Shown in pieces: positions 22,130 to 31,999 of a DNA stretch of 64,000 nt. The stretch lies in contig CM057462.1 in the NCBI GenBank assembly GCA_030035585.1, positions 95,191,234 through 95,255,233 of the forward strand, in the 5' to 3' direction. The notes under the pieces were generated by a model, which saw nothing but the letters and a program-made list of their open reading frames with translations, was not told the DNA's origin and searched no databases. The position numbers and the translations under genes are program-made. Numbering within the stretch: the stretch's first letter is position 1; each line of letters starts with the position of its first letter. The DNA is from Dugong dugon (taxonomy: Eukaryota; Chordata; Mammalia; Sirenia; Dugongidae).

Positions 22130-22660
22130 AAGTTTACCCCAGAGCATCGACCTTGAATTATTTATATTGATTTGCAATTATTTCATACATGTCTAAAATT
22201 AAGTATGAGTAGTCGAAAAAACATTAACAAGTCAGCTGAAGTGCGAATAGTTAAAATGTTACCCTTGAGCAAACATTACCAAAAATAAAGCCCTGCTCAT
22301 TAATGGCTATTTCACTTGCTCAAAATTAATTTCTAAATTTAGCATGAATGTTTCTTCGTATTAAATGGAACCAATGAGACCCGCAGCATCTAATCTCTTG
22401 CTTGCTGCCTTGAAGAGTTGAGTTCATTCCGTGTCGACTCCACTTCATGTTTTTGTACTACCGAAAAACACCATCCACCCCACCCCCACCCCGAAAGTTG
22501 GAATCATGCATGTTAGTAAGTATTTCAGTTATGCTATTGACGTCAATGGAGTCATTAAATAGATTGCTGGCCCTCCCAGAGGCAAATCACTGCCAGGGAC
22601 CTAGATACAGACACGTTTTTTACAAAGACAACCATCAGGTTTTGCTATAGCAGTAAGCCA
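22130..22660. other. candidate conserved regulatory block
   Basis: Repeat-free, with AT-rich motifs (TTTGCAATTATTTCATAC, GCTCAAAATTAATTTC) and a full CRE-type palindrome at 22537-22546. The idea that it is an enhancer is inference. Confidence 0.25.
22537..22546. promoter_or_regulatory. CRE-type palindrome
   Basis: TTGACGTCAA, a 10-bp perfect palindrome containing the TGACGTCA consensus bound by CREB/ATF factors. It lies in a repeat-poor block. Binding is not demonstrable from sequence alone. Confidence 0.3.
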
Positions 22661-23655
22661 GGGAAAGGAAAAAGTTTATACTGTAGCAAACCTATCTCCA
22701 AACAGCTTCTTTCTCTCTTTTGCGTTTTAGTTCCGGCCTTTCTTTCTCTTTGGTTACAGTAGGCTCAAGCCTATGCCCAGATATTGTTGCCTGAATGTTT
22801 TGTGTGCACATGCATCTCCTGTAATTGAGACCATGAAGGGAGGCACCCCACTTTTAAAAAATGAGCCTCAGCGTTTGTTCTGCACTGCCTGTCTTGCTGT
22901 TTATCTGGTGGCATAAATTGTCTCGGCAAATCACTATCGTCTGGCAGTTAGGGCTGTGTTTGATATATAGTTCTCTGAATAAAGAGTCTCCCCCAAACGC
23001 GTGCATGCACACACACAAATCTCGTCCCTTCTGCAGTCTCTGTGTGGCTTGTAGCTACAGCTTCTGGTCTATGAATCAACCTTTATGCAGGCAGCACTGT
23101 GCTGCAGCAGCACCCGGGCTCTGTAGCAAAGGGCAGGCCGAGGAGGAGGCTGGGAAGAAAGTTTCACTTCTCTCAGCTGCCTCATCTGCAGAGCTCCCGC
23201 AGGAGGCTGTCCACGTGCCTGTGTCCTCCCAAACCCTGGCTGCTGCCTCCCTCAAGCCTGGTCATGCAGCTCCCAGGCATAGCAGAGAGAGCCCTTCAGG
23301 AAACATCTGCCTCTTCCTGGATATTCTTGACAGCTCTATTTACCTGGACACCCCCAGGAGTCAGAGCCAAAGATTCACCTCACACCTGGACTTTTCTGCC
23401 TCCCAGGCTCAGAGTTAGGTAGCCATCTTAAGCAGACAGTTTTCTTGAAATCTAATCATCAGAATCCGCTGTGTTGACTTTGGTGCTCCAGTCTGCCTTT
23501 AAGCCCTGTCCCTTCACTCCCTGGACTCTCCCACCTACTTATCAGTAAGTGTGTATGTAAATACTGGACACCTGACCACCTGTGGTAATCCCTTGTGATT
23601 ATCTGCAAGCCCAGAGGCAGCTGCCCTCCACCGCTGCTGCTTTTCTGGTATTCCT
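22661..23655. other. repeat-poor, locally GC-rich DNA
   Basis: Contains an open stretch of 185 codons (22861-23418) on plus with a hydrophobic start and a Ser/Ala-rich remainder. It overlaps a second 107-codon open frame in another plus frame, so the openness reflects composition. No domain, no clear splice sites and no CpG-island density seen. Not called as a gene. Confidence 0.35.
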
Positions 23656-24690
23656 GGCTTTGAGCAGGGGAGTCACCATCCACTCTTTTATTTCTCTCTT
23701 CTTCACCCTCTACCACCAATTCCTTTAGTCTTTCTGCTAATCTTTCACCTTCCTCTTCTTCCCCACTGCCTCTCCCTTAGTTCAGCACTTCATCGTCCTC
23801 TACCTAAACCCTATGATAGCCTTCCAACTGGAGCTATTGTCCTCAGTCTTTCCCCACTGCAATCCACCCTCCATTCTGGTACCAAAATTGCTCTTCTAAA
23901 ACACAGTTATGGTCATGCTCCTTCCCTATTTGGCTATCCTTTGCCTTCAAGATAGGACCAGAACTTCTTACCAGGTATGCAAAGTCCTTCAGAATTTCAG
24001 TCTTAACTGCTTCTATTTTCTCATCTCCCACTTTATCCACCCCATTTCCCCATGCACAGCTGACGACTGAGGTGTACTGAGTACTGTCTTTCAAATATAC
24101 CAAGCTCTTCTTGCCCTCTGCACATGCTGTTCTCTCTGCACATGCTGTTCCCTCTGCACATGCTGTTCTCTCTGCACATGCTGTTCCTTCTGCACATGCT
24201 GTTCCTTTTGCACATACTGTTCCCTATGCCTGCGTTGCCCTTTCCCTAAAATATTATTCACACATTCAACTCAGGGATTTTCTTACATTGCCACCATGAA
24301 CAAGTTCTTTATACTGAGTCTTGGATTCTGGATTAAAATAAATCTATAGTCTCAACCCAGGATCTTGTATATAGTATGTTCTTAGTAAATTCTAGCTCCT
24401 TTATCTGTTCCTATCTGGAAAATGCCTTGTTTGTCCTTCAAGACTCAGCATATATGCCATCTTTTGGATGTACCCTCGCCCCTTACCCCCAAATAATTAG
24501 TGAATCTCAGTCATTGCACTTATCATATGGTGTTGCAATTATTTAAGTAATTTTCTCCCCTTCTAAACTAAGAGCTTCCCAAGTTCAAATACTAATCCTC
24601 TTTTTTAATATGCCCAATTATAGCATAAGACCTGGAATATGGTAGATGCTTAGTAAATGTTTATATAATGAACTGATATAAATGAGTGAA
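23656..24690 (+). mobile_element. L2 LINE 3' region, about 1 kb, with internal minisatellite
   Basis: CCCACTGCAATCCACCCTCC, CTCTTCTAAAACACAGTTAT, AGATAGGACCAGAACTTC, CTGCACATGCTGTTCCC and ATAGCATAAGACCTGGAAT, then the terminus GCTTAGTAAATGTTTATA. The order is that of L2. The TTTGCACATGCTGTTCC motif normally present once has expanded to six copies at 24117-24224. Confidence 0.8.
24117..24224. repeat. 18-bp tandem repeat, six copies
   Basis: Six contiguous 18-base units of TCTGCACATGCTGTTCYY. Units 1 and 3 end TC and unit 2 ends CC; units 4 and 5 are identical (CT); unit 6 has two changes. The alternating ending suggests a 36-bp duplication step. The unit length, divisible by 3, creates a spurious hexapeptide-repeat open frame. 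Confidence 0.95.
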
Positions 24691-24924
24691 TCCCCATACC
24701 TGAATCAGAAAGAATTAGAGAGAAACTGAGGGGCGTCTTTGGTTTTGTTCAGGCTTGCCTAAATATCTTCTAGCACTCGACACAGGCATAGTGCTGAAAT
24801 CCCTGCTCAATCTTGACTGCATATGAAATGAACTATGTCCATCACTTCGGGAAGAAGTGGCAATGTTAAAAGAAATGGAAAGAAACAAAATAATGAAATG
24901 TAACTAGTTTATCATGGTATTCTT

Positions 24925-25110
24925 AGGGCCAAACACAGTGCCTGGCACAGAGTAGCTACTCAAATATCATATTGAATTGAACTGAGTTGGGAACCCAGCT
25001 CAATACTCAGACAAATTACTTCTCCAAAACTCGGTGTTCTTATCTGTAAATTGGGGACTTTATTATTCTAGCTCATAAGATTGCTGTGGGAATTAAATGA
25101 GAAAAAGTCA
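24925..25110 (+). mobile_element. L2/MIR tail followed by MIR
   Basis: ACAGTGCCTGGCACAGAGTA and GCTACTCAAATATC give a terminus. Then CAGACAAATTACTTCTCC, TTATCTGTAAATTGGGG and GGGAATTAAATGAG give a plus MIR core. Confidence 0.65.
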
Positions 25111-25114
25111 TGAA

Positions 25115-25430
25115 TAGTGTGTAAGAGCAAAAACTGTAGTTGCAGACTGGACTGCAAATCTGGGCTCCATCACTATGTGAACTTGAGACAAATTATTTAG
25201 CCTCTCTGTGTCAAAAGTGCCTCATCTCTAAAATTGGGATGGAAATTGTACGTATGTTGTACGGTGGTTGCGAGGATTAAATGTGTCCACATCTGTAAAG
25301 CACTTACAACAGTTCCTGGAACTTAGAAAGTGCTAGTGTGAGTACTGGTAGCATTAGTGCTATATAAAATGTATCAAATAGCACCCAGCACATAGCATGT
25401 GGTCAATACGTGGTAGGTAAGAACTGAGAC
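25115..25430 (+). mobile_element. MIR SINE
   Basis: GAGCAAAAACTGTAGTTGC, TGAACTTGAGACAAATTATT, AGCCTCTCTGTGTCAAAAG, GAGGATTAAATGTGTCC and GTAAAGCACTTACAACAG form a nearly complete plus MIR. A tail-like repeat, CACCCAGCACATAGCATGTG, follows. Confidence 0.8.
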
Positions 25431-26735
25431 ATGCTGGTTAGTATCAGTAGGGTACTAAAACAGAAAGCTCTACTGAGATCTTTCTAAAAGGTTCTGGTCT
25501 ACTTCCCTGCCACAGTAATACCATCTAAAAGGGAATTTTTTCTCTGAAGTTTATTTCCTCCTGAAACCATAAATTCCAATTATATGGAACTAAGACTTGG
25601 AGCTGAAGGTAAGATTCTCCAGGACACACACTGGAAAGCTGAGGGGGCTAGAGGAAAGATGGCGCTAATGCCAAATCTCAGGACACTGTAGGGGTATGGC
25701 TTCTTTCTCTTTAAAACAGAGTGCAAAGAATGCCAAATCATTTAGGATTTGGATAACTGGGCCCTCATTAACTGAGAGTTTTCTCTTACATAGGCCTGAG
25801 AGATCTTCACTTTATAAGATAGATAATTACAGCTGGATAACTCATTACAGCTGTATTTAAATCCAGTGTTCAGGGCTTGGCACACACCTGCACAGGCAGG
25901 GGTTTTTCAACCCAGGTAGCTCAGCAGGGAGTAGCAGCAAGAACTGCTGCAGATGTTCCCTTTGGAGAGAAGACAAAACCTACTAGCAGAGGCCAGTGTC
26001 AGAGAGAGCTTTAGTTTCTTTTGGAAAGACTTCTATGTGTATTCCCAATAACTTCTGGCAAGGGGAAAGCACCCTTCTATCCACCTGACCTCCCTCTTCT
26101 TTCCTTATTAGCGGGGTAGAGGGGACGAGAAGAAGGTCAAGGTTGGCCTAGAGAAGAATGAATATGGAAGTTTGCCACGGGGGAAGGAAGAGAACCATCT
26201 AAGTTCCTTTTTCTCCCTCTTGCATCCCCAAGACCACATGACTCTGGGGCCAGGGTGAATTCTGCTTGCTTGCTTCTAATCAACCCCTGCCCAGCATATT
26301 GTGGAGTTGCCTCCAGAGCTGTTCTCGGAAGCTAGGAGCATTTCAGGGAACATTCTTTCACCCAAGAGAAAAGAAACAAAGCAGGAACTGTCCCCTTGAA
26401 ATAGAGAACAGGCAACAGAACTCACTGGATCTTTTTCTTGGTTTATTATCTTGACTTCCTCCCAAGCAGAGCTGTTGACAAGGACCAAAAGTGACCCCTT
26501 AGAGTTTTGTGTACTTTTCCTACCCTCCCTCCCGCCATCTTTCCATGGAGTGAGCTGAGGCTGTGGCAATCATCCAGTTCATTTGAACTGTGGAGGCAGC
26601 CAGGTCAGATAATGCGGTCTTTCTCTCCACTCTCTCATTTGTACTTTGGGCTTCAGATTGCAAGTCTGGCTAGTACTGCTAGTCTAATTAACTAGATAAC
26701 TTCCAAATCCCCAGATCGTTGCCTCTGGTTGTAGG
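25431..26735. other. repeat-poor DNA
   Basis: 1.3 kb without a recognisable repeat. Overlapping short open frames on both strands near 26266-26569 show no domain. No exon called. Confidence 0.4.
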
Positions 26736-26739
26736 AAAG

Positions 26740-27012
26740 AAAAGGAGTTAGCAGTTATTGAACTTCTGCCATGTGCCAGGCGGTGTGCTAGGCTCTCTGA
26801 TTACATTATCTCAGGTTCTTTGATTACATTATCTCACTTAATTCTCCCAGCTAACCTGTTTTGCAGATATCATTGTCCCTGTTTCACAGATTTGGAACAG
26901 AAGGCTCATAGTGCTTTACTTAAGACCACACCATTAGTAAATAATAAGTCAGAACTGAAACCTAGAAACCTAGATCTGTCTTTCTTGGAAATCCATGCTC
27001 TTTCTCCTCGAG
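26740..27012 (-). mobile_element. MIR SINE with internal duplication
   Basis: TGCCATGTGCCAGGCGGTGT, CACTTAATTCTCCCAGC, CCCTGTTTCACAGATTTGG and AGTCAGAACTGAAACC run as reverse MIR. A segment TTGATTACATTATCTCA recurs about 23 bases apart (26798-26837), a short tandem duplication. Confidence 0.8.
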
Positions 27013-27131
27013 TCTAGACCACAGTGCCCGTGCTTCCACCGCAGTGTAAATCTCACATGTTATAGCTAACAGAGAGGGAGATGGTGAAAATTTTGCAAGA
27101 GGGTAGCAAACAGTGGTAACTGGATGATCTA

Positions 27132-27308
27132 TTTAAATAAATAAATAAATAAAAACCTGCTGCCTTCAAGTGGATTCTAACTCATAGTGACCCTATGGGA
27201 CAGAGTAGAACCACCCTATAAGGTTTCCAAGGAGCTGCTGGTGGATTCAAACTGCTGGACTTTTGGTTTACAGCTGTAGCTCTTAACCACTATGCCACCA
27301 GGGCTCCA
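27132..27308 (-). mobile_element. AfroSINE with (TAAA)n tail and 10-bp TSD
   Basis: Bounded by the perfect direct repeat GGATGATCTA (27122-27131 and 27309-27318). The tail is (AAAT)n, then TTCAAGTGGATTCTAACTC, ACAGAGTAGAACCACCCTAT and the inverted head ending CCACCAGGGCTCC. Short-body subtype. Confidence 0.95.
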
Positions 27309-27429
27309 GGATGATCTACAGCCTTAATAATTCCAAGATAATAGAGAATTTTCTTTTTCACCTATCCATTCTACTGTAAGCAGTAAGCACATGAGAGAAA
27401 GCCTTGAGAGAAATATGTCTCATGTATGT

Positions 27430-27640
27430 CCATTATTCATGTATTCATTTAATCAATAAACATTTAGTCTATACCTACTGGACACAGGGCACTGTGTTAA
27501 ACATTGGGGATGCAGTGATAAAAAGAAGTAACCCATGCCCTGACCTCATGGAGCTTAAAGCCTAGGAAACATTAAATGGATATGTATATGATTACTTATT
27601 CAACCATTGTAATGAAGGAAAAATACAGAATGCTCTGAAA
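27430..27640 (-). mobile_element. L2 3' end, left part
   Basis: AATAAACATTTAGTCTATAC, CAGGGCACTGTGTTAAACA, GATGCAGTGATAAAAAG and CCTGACCTCATGGAGCTT give a clear reverse L2 terminus. Confidence 0.8.
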
Positions 27641-27644
27641 TTGC

Positions 27645-27785
27645 TTCATTTTTCACCTGTAAAAGTAGGAATAAAACTAGTACTTACCATTAAGATTATA
27701 GTGATGTTTAAATGAGTATTTAGAACACTGCTTAGCATCTAGCATTCGTTAATGTTTGTTCTAATTATTTTTAGCATTGTTTATT
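27645..27785 (+). mobile_element. MIR fragment inside L2
   Basis: TTTTTCACCTGTAAAAGTAG, AGTACTTACCATTAAG and CACTGCTTAGCATCTAGC give the plus MIR 3' half. Confidence 0.65.
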
Positions 27786-27799
27786 ATTGAGATATATGT

Positions 27800-28170
27800 A
27801 GACTAGGGGACAAGGAAAGCCTCTGTAAATAAGTGACCTTCCTTAGGGTGGATGGGGTGGGGGAGGCGTGTCTCTGAGAGAGTAACCAACACACTCAAAG
27901 GTGCTATGGCCGAAGACCTATATTGCTAGAGGGACAGGGGCTCGATGGCTGAGGGATGACATCAGAGAGGTTCAGTGAGCTCAGATTTGGGCAGAGCATT
28001 TGTGGGCCACAGTAAAAAACCAAACCCGTTCTGTTGAGTCGATTCCGACTCATAGCGACCTTATAGAACATGTAGATTTATTCCAAATGCAATGGGAAAC
28101 CCATTTAAGATTTTAAGAAGGAGAGTGATATGACCTGCTTTGAATTTTAAATAAAGCACCTGTCTCTGAG
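27800..28170 (-). mobile_element. L2, continuation
   Basis: GACAAGGAAAGCCTCTGTAA and, after a SINE tail insertion, ATGGGAAACCCATTTAAG and AGGAGAGTGATATGACCTGC fit reverse L2 sequence expected beyond 27640. Confidence 0.6.
28016..28071 (-). mobile_element. AfroSINE tail-only fragment
   Basis: Only the last 55 bases of the SINE are present (AAACCAAACCCGTTCTGTTG, GAGTCGATTCCGACTCATAG, CGACCTTATAGAACA). The break is a strong 5' truncation inside an L2. The tail is identical in kind to the RTE 3' end. Confidence 0.85.
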
Positions 28171-28264
28171 CCCTAAGTCTGGAATAGAGGCACCTCCTAC
28201 ATGCTCCCCCAGCACCTGAACTTTCTCTGTCATGATACTCAACACTTGCCCTTATCCATCCATT

Positions 28265-28514
28265 TGGATTTGTGGTTAAGAAGGCAGGCTTTGGAGCAAG
28301 CCTGCCTGAACTTAATTCTGGCTCTAGATGTTTTCTTTCCATGTGATTGTAGACAAGTTATTCAACATCTCTATATCTTGGATTCCTCATTTGTAAAATG
28401 GGGATGATAGTAGTACTTGCTGCATAGAATTGTTATGAGAACAAACTTAGTTAATGTACATAGTATTTAGAACAGTGGCTGGTGCACAGAAAGCACTAAA
28501 TAAATGCTAGTTGT
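28265..28514 (+). mobile_element. MIR SINE, target of an L1 insertion
   Basis: TTGTGGTTAAGAAGGCAGGC, GATTGTAGACAAGTTATTC, CATTTGTAAAATGGGGATG and GGTGCACAGAAAGCAC form a full plus MIR. Its last bases serve as the L1 TSD. Confidence 0.88.
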
Positions 28515-28747
28515 TTTAAAACGAGACTAATGGGGCCCAACAGTCCAGGGACAAGGACTAGAAAGCAGGAGGGGACAGGAAAGCTGGTAATAGGGAACCC
28601 GAGGTCAAGATGGGACAGTGCTGACATGTCATGGGGTTGTTAACCATTGTCATAAAACAATGCGTATACTGTTTAATGGGAAACTATTTGTTCTAGAAAC
28701 CTTCATCTAAAGTACAATAAAAAAATAAAATGAAATACAATTAAAAT
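28515..28747 (+). mobile_element. L1 3' end, 5'-truncated, with TSD
   Basis: A 230-base L1 3'-UTR remnant: GGAACCCGAGGTCAAGATGG, GGGTTGTTAACCATTGTCAT, GTTTAATGGGAAACTATTTG and TAAAGTACAATAAAAAAAT, then an A-rich tail. The 17-base repeat AAATAAATGCTAGTTGT flanks it exactly (28498-28514, 28748-28764), which is direct evidence of target-primed insertion into the MIR. Confidence 0.88.
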
Positions 28748-28764
28748 AAATAAATGCTAGTTGT

Positions 28765-28852
28765 GTTTAATGCATTAGAATTGCCTATTTTCTTGACTGC
28801 TTATAAGCTCAGTGCCTGACACAGGCAGATGTTAGAAAATTATTTATTGAAT
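28765..28852 (+). mobile_element. probable L2 terminus scrap
   Basis: TATAAGCTCAGTGCCTGACA and TTATTTATTGAATAAAGAAT resemble an L2 3' end. Confidence 0.4.
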
Positions 28853-28871
28853 AAAGAATGAACAATGAAAG

Positions 28872-29060
28872 GGGGGAGCTTTTGCTTAGATCATTGAGTT
28901 TATGTTTTAATGGTGGTGGAATGATTTGAAAAAAGGATAGCGAGAATGGTGGCACAACTTGAAGAATGTAGTCAATGTCACTGAATTGTACGTGTAGAAA
29001 TTGTTGATGTGGCATAAGTTTTGTTATGTATATTTTCACCACAATTAAAAAAAAAAAAAA
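28872..29060 (+). mobile_element. L1 3' end, 5'-truncated, poly(A)
   Basis: GGTGGCACAACTTGAAGAAT, GTCAATGTCACTGAATTGTA, CGTGTAGAAATTGTTGATG and an A15 run. Near-repeats GAATGAACAATGAAAG (left) and GAATGAGCAACAAAAG (right) match at 13 of 16 and are the probable TSD. Confidence 0.8.
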
Positions 29061-29076
29061 GAATGAGCAACAAAAG

Positions 29077-29727
29077 AGAAGTAGTGCAATGGATTGCAAA
29101 TAAAAGCAAAGAATGATTGCTGTCCTATTCGTGGAAAAATGAACTTCCTTGAGTCAGGAGTATTCTGGTAATGAAAGTCTGCTTATGGGGACAGAGAAAC
29201 TGAATGACTATGGGACTACCCAGCTGCTACCATTTTGGGGAACTTGAAACAACGTGTATGGGAAAAAATACTTTGTTTCATAATCTGTGATGCCAATCTG
29301 GACTGCTAAATGCACAATAAGAAAACTGGGATCATGAAAGAGCTTTTTCACCCTCTTGGGCTATGTGACTATCTCTCTGTAAGACAAAGGCAAGGCAAAA
29401 CTTCCGGAGTTCGTTCCCTTTGCTGGCTCTGGCAGGACAGCCCTGCCAAAAGATCCAGTCATCCTACCAGAAGGTAACAACACCTTGACTTCCTTTTCAT
29501 CCTTGCATTGCTCATAGGGCCTCAAGCTAACAAGCGTTCAGTTCTGTGAAGTAAACACACACCTTAGTGTGGTGCATATGCATTGGAAGAGGCTTTTCAT
29601 GTATTTGTACAGCTCAGAAGTCTTTTAAGCATTCAGTGGCAGCAGCGCCTTTATTTCCCCATGCAGCTGCACAGGGTACCTGCCCTGACAAGCAATGAGT
29701 CTTTCGGCTTGCGGAATGTTCCAGTTC

Positions 29728-29733
<6 letters not shown>
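29077..29733. other. unassigned repeat-poor DNA
   Basis: No gene or repeat recognised. Confidence 0.4.
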
Positions 29734-29758
<25 letters not shown>

Positions 29759-29780
29759 CGTGTGTGCACATGTGTGCATG
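29734..29780. repeat. (TG)n microsatellite
   Basis: A run of 12 TG units followed by interrupted GTGTGCACATGTGTGCATG. Confidence 0.95.
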
Positions 29781-30179
29781 CTGATTTGTTTCTTTTTTAT
29801 CCCAGGGGAAAATGAGGGTTCTTTGCATGCTTTTTGTCAACACAATGGGCCTCTGTCCCCACTGATCTGGTTTTCCATTATTCCCTCCCTTTCCCATCTC
29901 AAGTTTACCAGTCTGCATCTCTTCACCCATCGATAATTTCTAGGCCTTCCCCTGATTTACCTCTTTTCTCCATGCCCCTCACACTTCCAAATGATGTTCC
30001 TTGTAGTCCTCTTAACTCGATTCAAAAACTTACTTCTGGAAAGCCTCCTACGGTTAACCCTGCCTATTGTCAATAGTTGTCTATTCCATTTATATTATAT
30101 TGAACTACACATGTCCCACATTCCTTTTTAAAAGGATCATAAGTTCTTTATGCTATGAGCATAAGTTCTTCCTACACGA
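29781..30179. other. unassigned pyrimidine-rich DNA, possibly L2
   Basis: The C/T-rich stretch 29870-30060 resembles plus L2 composition, but I could not anchor it. Confidence 0.3.
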
Positions 30180-30370
30180 GGCATTCATTTGTTCAGCTCT
30201 GTGTGTATTTGTTAAGCTAATTTTTTTTTTTTTTAATTATGGCTTGTTATGAGCCAGGGTTAGGGAGTTGGAGGTGTGGGGGTAGGGGTGGGTACTAAGG
30301 TGAATAAGACCCAGACTCTGATCCTGAGTTTGCATCATATGTGAATAAGATTCTAGAGAATAAGCTACAT
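30180..30370 (-). mobile_element. possible L2 3' end with T-run
   Basis: CATTTGTTCAGCTCTGTGTG, a T15 run (30221-30235), TGAGCCAGGGTTAGGGAG and CCAGACTCTGATCCTGAG weakly fit reverse L2. Confidence 0.4.
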
Positions 30371-30465
30371 GAGGACCAAGTCTTTAAAACAAAACCAGAA
30401 ACCTGTCTTGGTAGTCCGACCAGAACTATGTCCAACTCTACCACAAATAAGGTATATAAAATCCA

Positions 30466-30470
30466 GGGGG

Positions 30471-30502
<32 letters not shown>

Positions 30503-30508
30503 TATATT
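30466..30508. repeat. A-run plus (TA)n
   Basis: About 18 A residues followed by eleven TA units. Confidence 0.95.
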
Positions 30509-30941
30509 CCTCCTGCCTAATTGAGACTTTACTTCCAAACGAGGTAAAATAACCAATCTTTCTTCCTCACATAATTGTTGTAGAAACCAAATGACAGCAG
30601 TGTGAAAGACCAGACTGCTTCGCAGCTGCACAGTATTGCTATCATGAGTACGCTGCTGGTGCCCAGGCAGAGTCTGCACACCTCCTAAATGGTGGCGGCA
30701 ACCACGGCTGCATTACCATGCCCCTCCTGCTTCCTGAATGCCACCACTGGAATTTGAAGGGGGCCATTAATTATATTTGTTTCTTTCTGAGTTCTGAATC
30801 AATTAAGAAGCAGGCAGTGGAATCAGATAGGAATTAAAATATTAGCCTTACTGGTAGTAAACCTGGCTTGGCAAATACAGCTTGGATCTAGATCTAAAAG
30901 CAAGCTTCTTCCTCCTTCCTCCCTAAATCAAATTTACTCAC
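30509..30941. other. unassigned DNA
   Basis: Repeat-poor. It ends with AAATTTACTCAC, which on minus is a strong donor (see next feature). Confidence 0.35.
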
Positions 30942-31040
30942 CAATGACCAGCAGAGAAGCTGGACAACCGCAGGCCTCACAGCCCAGGAGCAGAGTTCAC
31001 CCAGGGCGTTGCCATCTTGGAGGAGAGGAGAGTATATGAC
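30942..31040 (-). other. candidate 99-bp exon or LTR-derived segment
   Basis: On minus, an acceptor CACACCTGCCCACAG precedes 99 bases that are open in frame 1 for all 33 codons, including LLQDGNALGELCSWAVRPAV. A donor GTGAGTAAAT follows. Length divisible by three plus both sites is suggestive. The sequence also contains CCAAGATGGCAACGCCCTGG, a wording common in mammalian retroviral LTRs, so exon-like appearance inside an old LTR is a real alternative. I recognise no protein. Confidence 0.22.
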
Positions 31041-31486
31041 CTGTGGGCAGGTGTGTCTGTGAGGAAGTTGAGCAGGGGCTGAACATACTCAACTACCTTT
31101 TCCTGGCCTTACCTGTCTGTTGATTTACTCTTGAGGATTCCGGAGAGAAGAGCAGAAGAAGTCTTCTCAATACTATTGAAATGACAAATTTCCTATTTTA
31201 ATCTATTTTGCCAAAAGAAACATGTGGAGAAGGAAAAATAAAATGTTCCTCTGTACTCATGGACCCTTTTTGTACTCTTAACCAGTGGGGCTTTCACCAT
31301 CAAACTTGTGGTCACCCAGGGATTTGGCATGCCCCTTCGGAGACCTACAGTTTATCAGGATAATCCTCCCACGTAAGTACACTTCCATTACCACCTCCTA
31401 CTTCTCTGTGTATCCTGGTACCCTTGATGAGTCTCTTCTGAAATGGAGCAGAAGAACACATTTGAGTAAGTTAACTCTAGGTCTCT
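31041..31486. other. unassigned DNA
   Basis: No feature recognised. Confidence 0.35.
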
Positions 31487-31496
31487 GATGCACCCT

Positions 31497-31707
31497 AAAC
31501 CAAACCAAACTCATTGCTATCAAGTCAATTCTGACTCATAGTGACTTTATAGGACAAAGTAAAACTGCCTCATAGGGTTTCCAAGGCTATAATCTTTACA
31601 AAAGCAGACTGCCACATCCTACTCCCACGGAGCAGCTTGTGGGTCCGAACCACCAACCTTTAGGTTTACAGCCCAGCACTTAACCACTGCAACACCAAGG
31701 CTCCTTC
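31497..31707 (-). mobile_element. AfroSINE, long-body, perfect 10-bp TSD
   Basis: The direct repeat GATGCACCCT stands at 31487-31496 and 31708-31717. The element reads AAACCAAACCAAACTCATTG, CATAGGGTTTCCAAGGC, AGCAGACTGCCACATCC and the inverted head ending CAAGGCTCCTT. Full length. Confidence 0.96.
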
Positions 31708-31717
31708 GATGCACCCT

Positions 31718-31991
31718 TGTAGGCCTAAAGTTCTCTGTATTTTGTTTCTCCTCTCAAATTTTGCCCAGCTACATTATTCAAGGTAGGTCACCAAAAGCTG
31801 TCAAGAGTCCAAACAATGGCATATAAGTATTACAAATACCACTACGTTAAAAATTCTTGGATTTAAAGAATATAAACTATCTCATGACTCAATTCCCAGA
31901 TGAAAAATTAAAGACCCTAAATTATTTTCCCTTCATGAGTTAGTGTCCAAAGAACTTAAAAACCAAAAATTTTCCCTACCTTATTTCTTAC
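31718..31991. other. unassigned DNA
   Basis: Nothing recognised in this 270-base spacer. Confidence 0.3.
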
Positions 31992-31999
31992 TCTACCTA

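Noticed and set aside
22861-23418. 185-codon open frame starting with a hydrophobic stretch
   Set aside because: It overlaps another long open frame in the same direction, has no recognisable domain and no splice or promoter context. GC-rich composition explains the lack of stops.
24117-24224. CRISPR-like direct repeats or a repetitive secreted peptide (hexapeptide SAHAVP)
   Set aside because: Units are contiguous without spacers, in a mammalian L2; the peptide frame exists only because the unit length is a multiple of three.
29583-29936. open frames across the (TG)n repeat on both strands
   Set aside because: Cys/Val and His/Thr runs come from the microsatellite.
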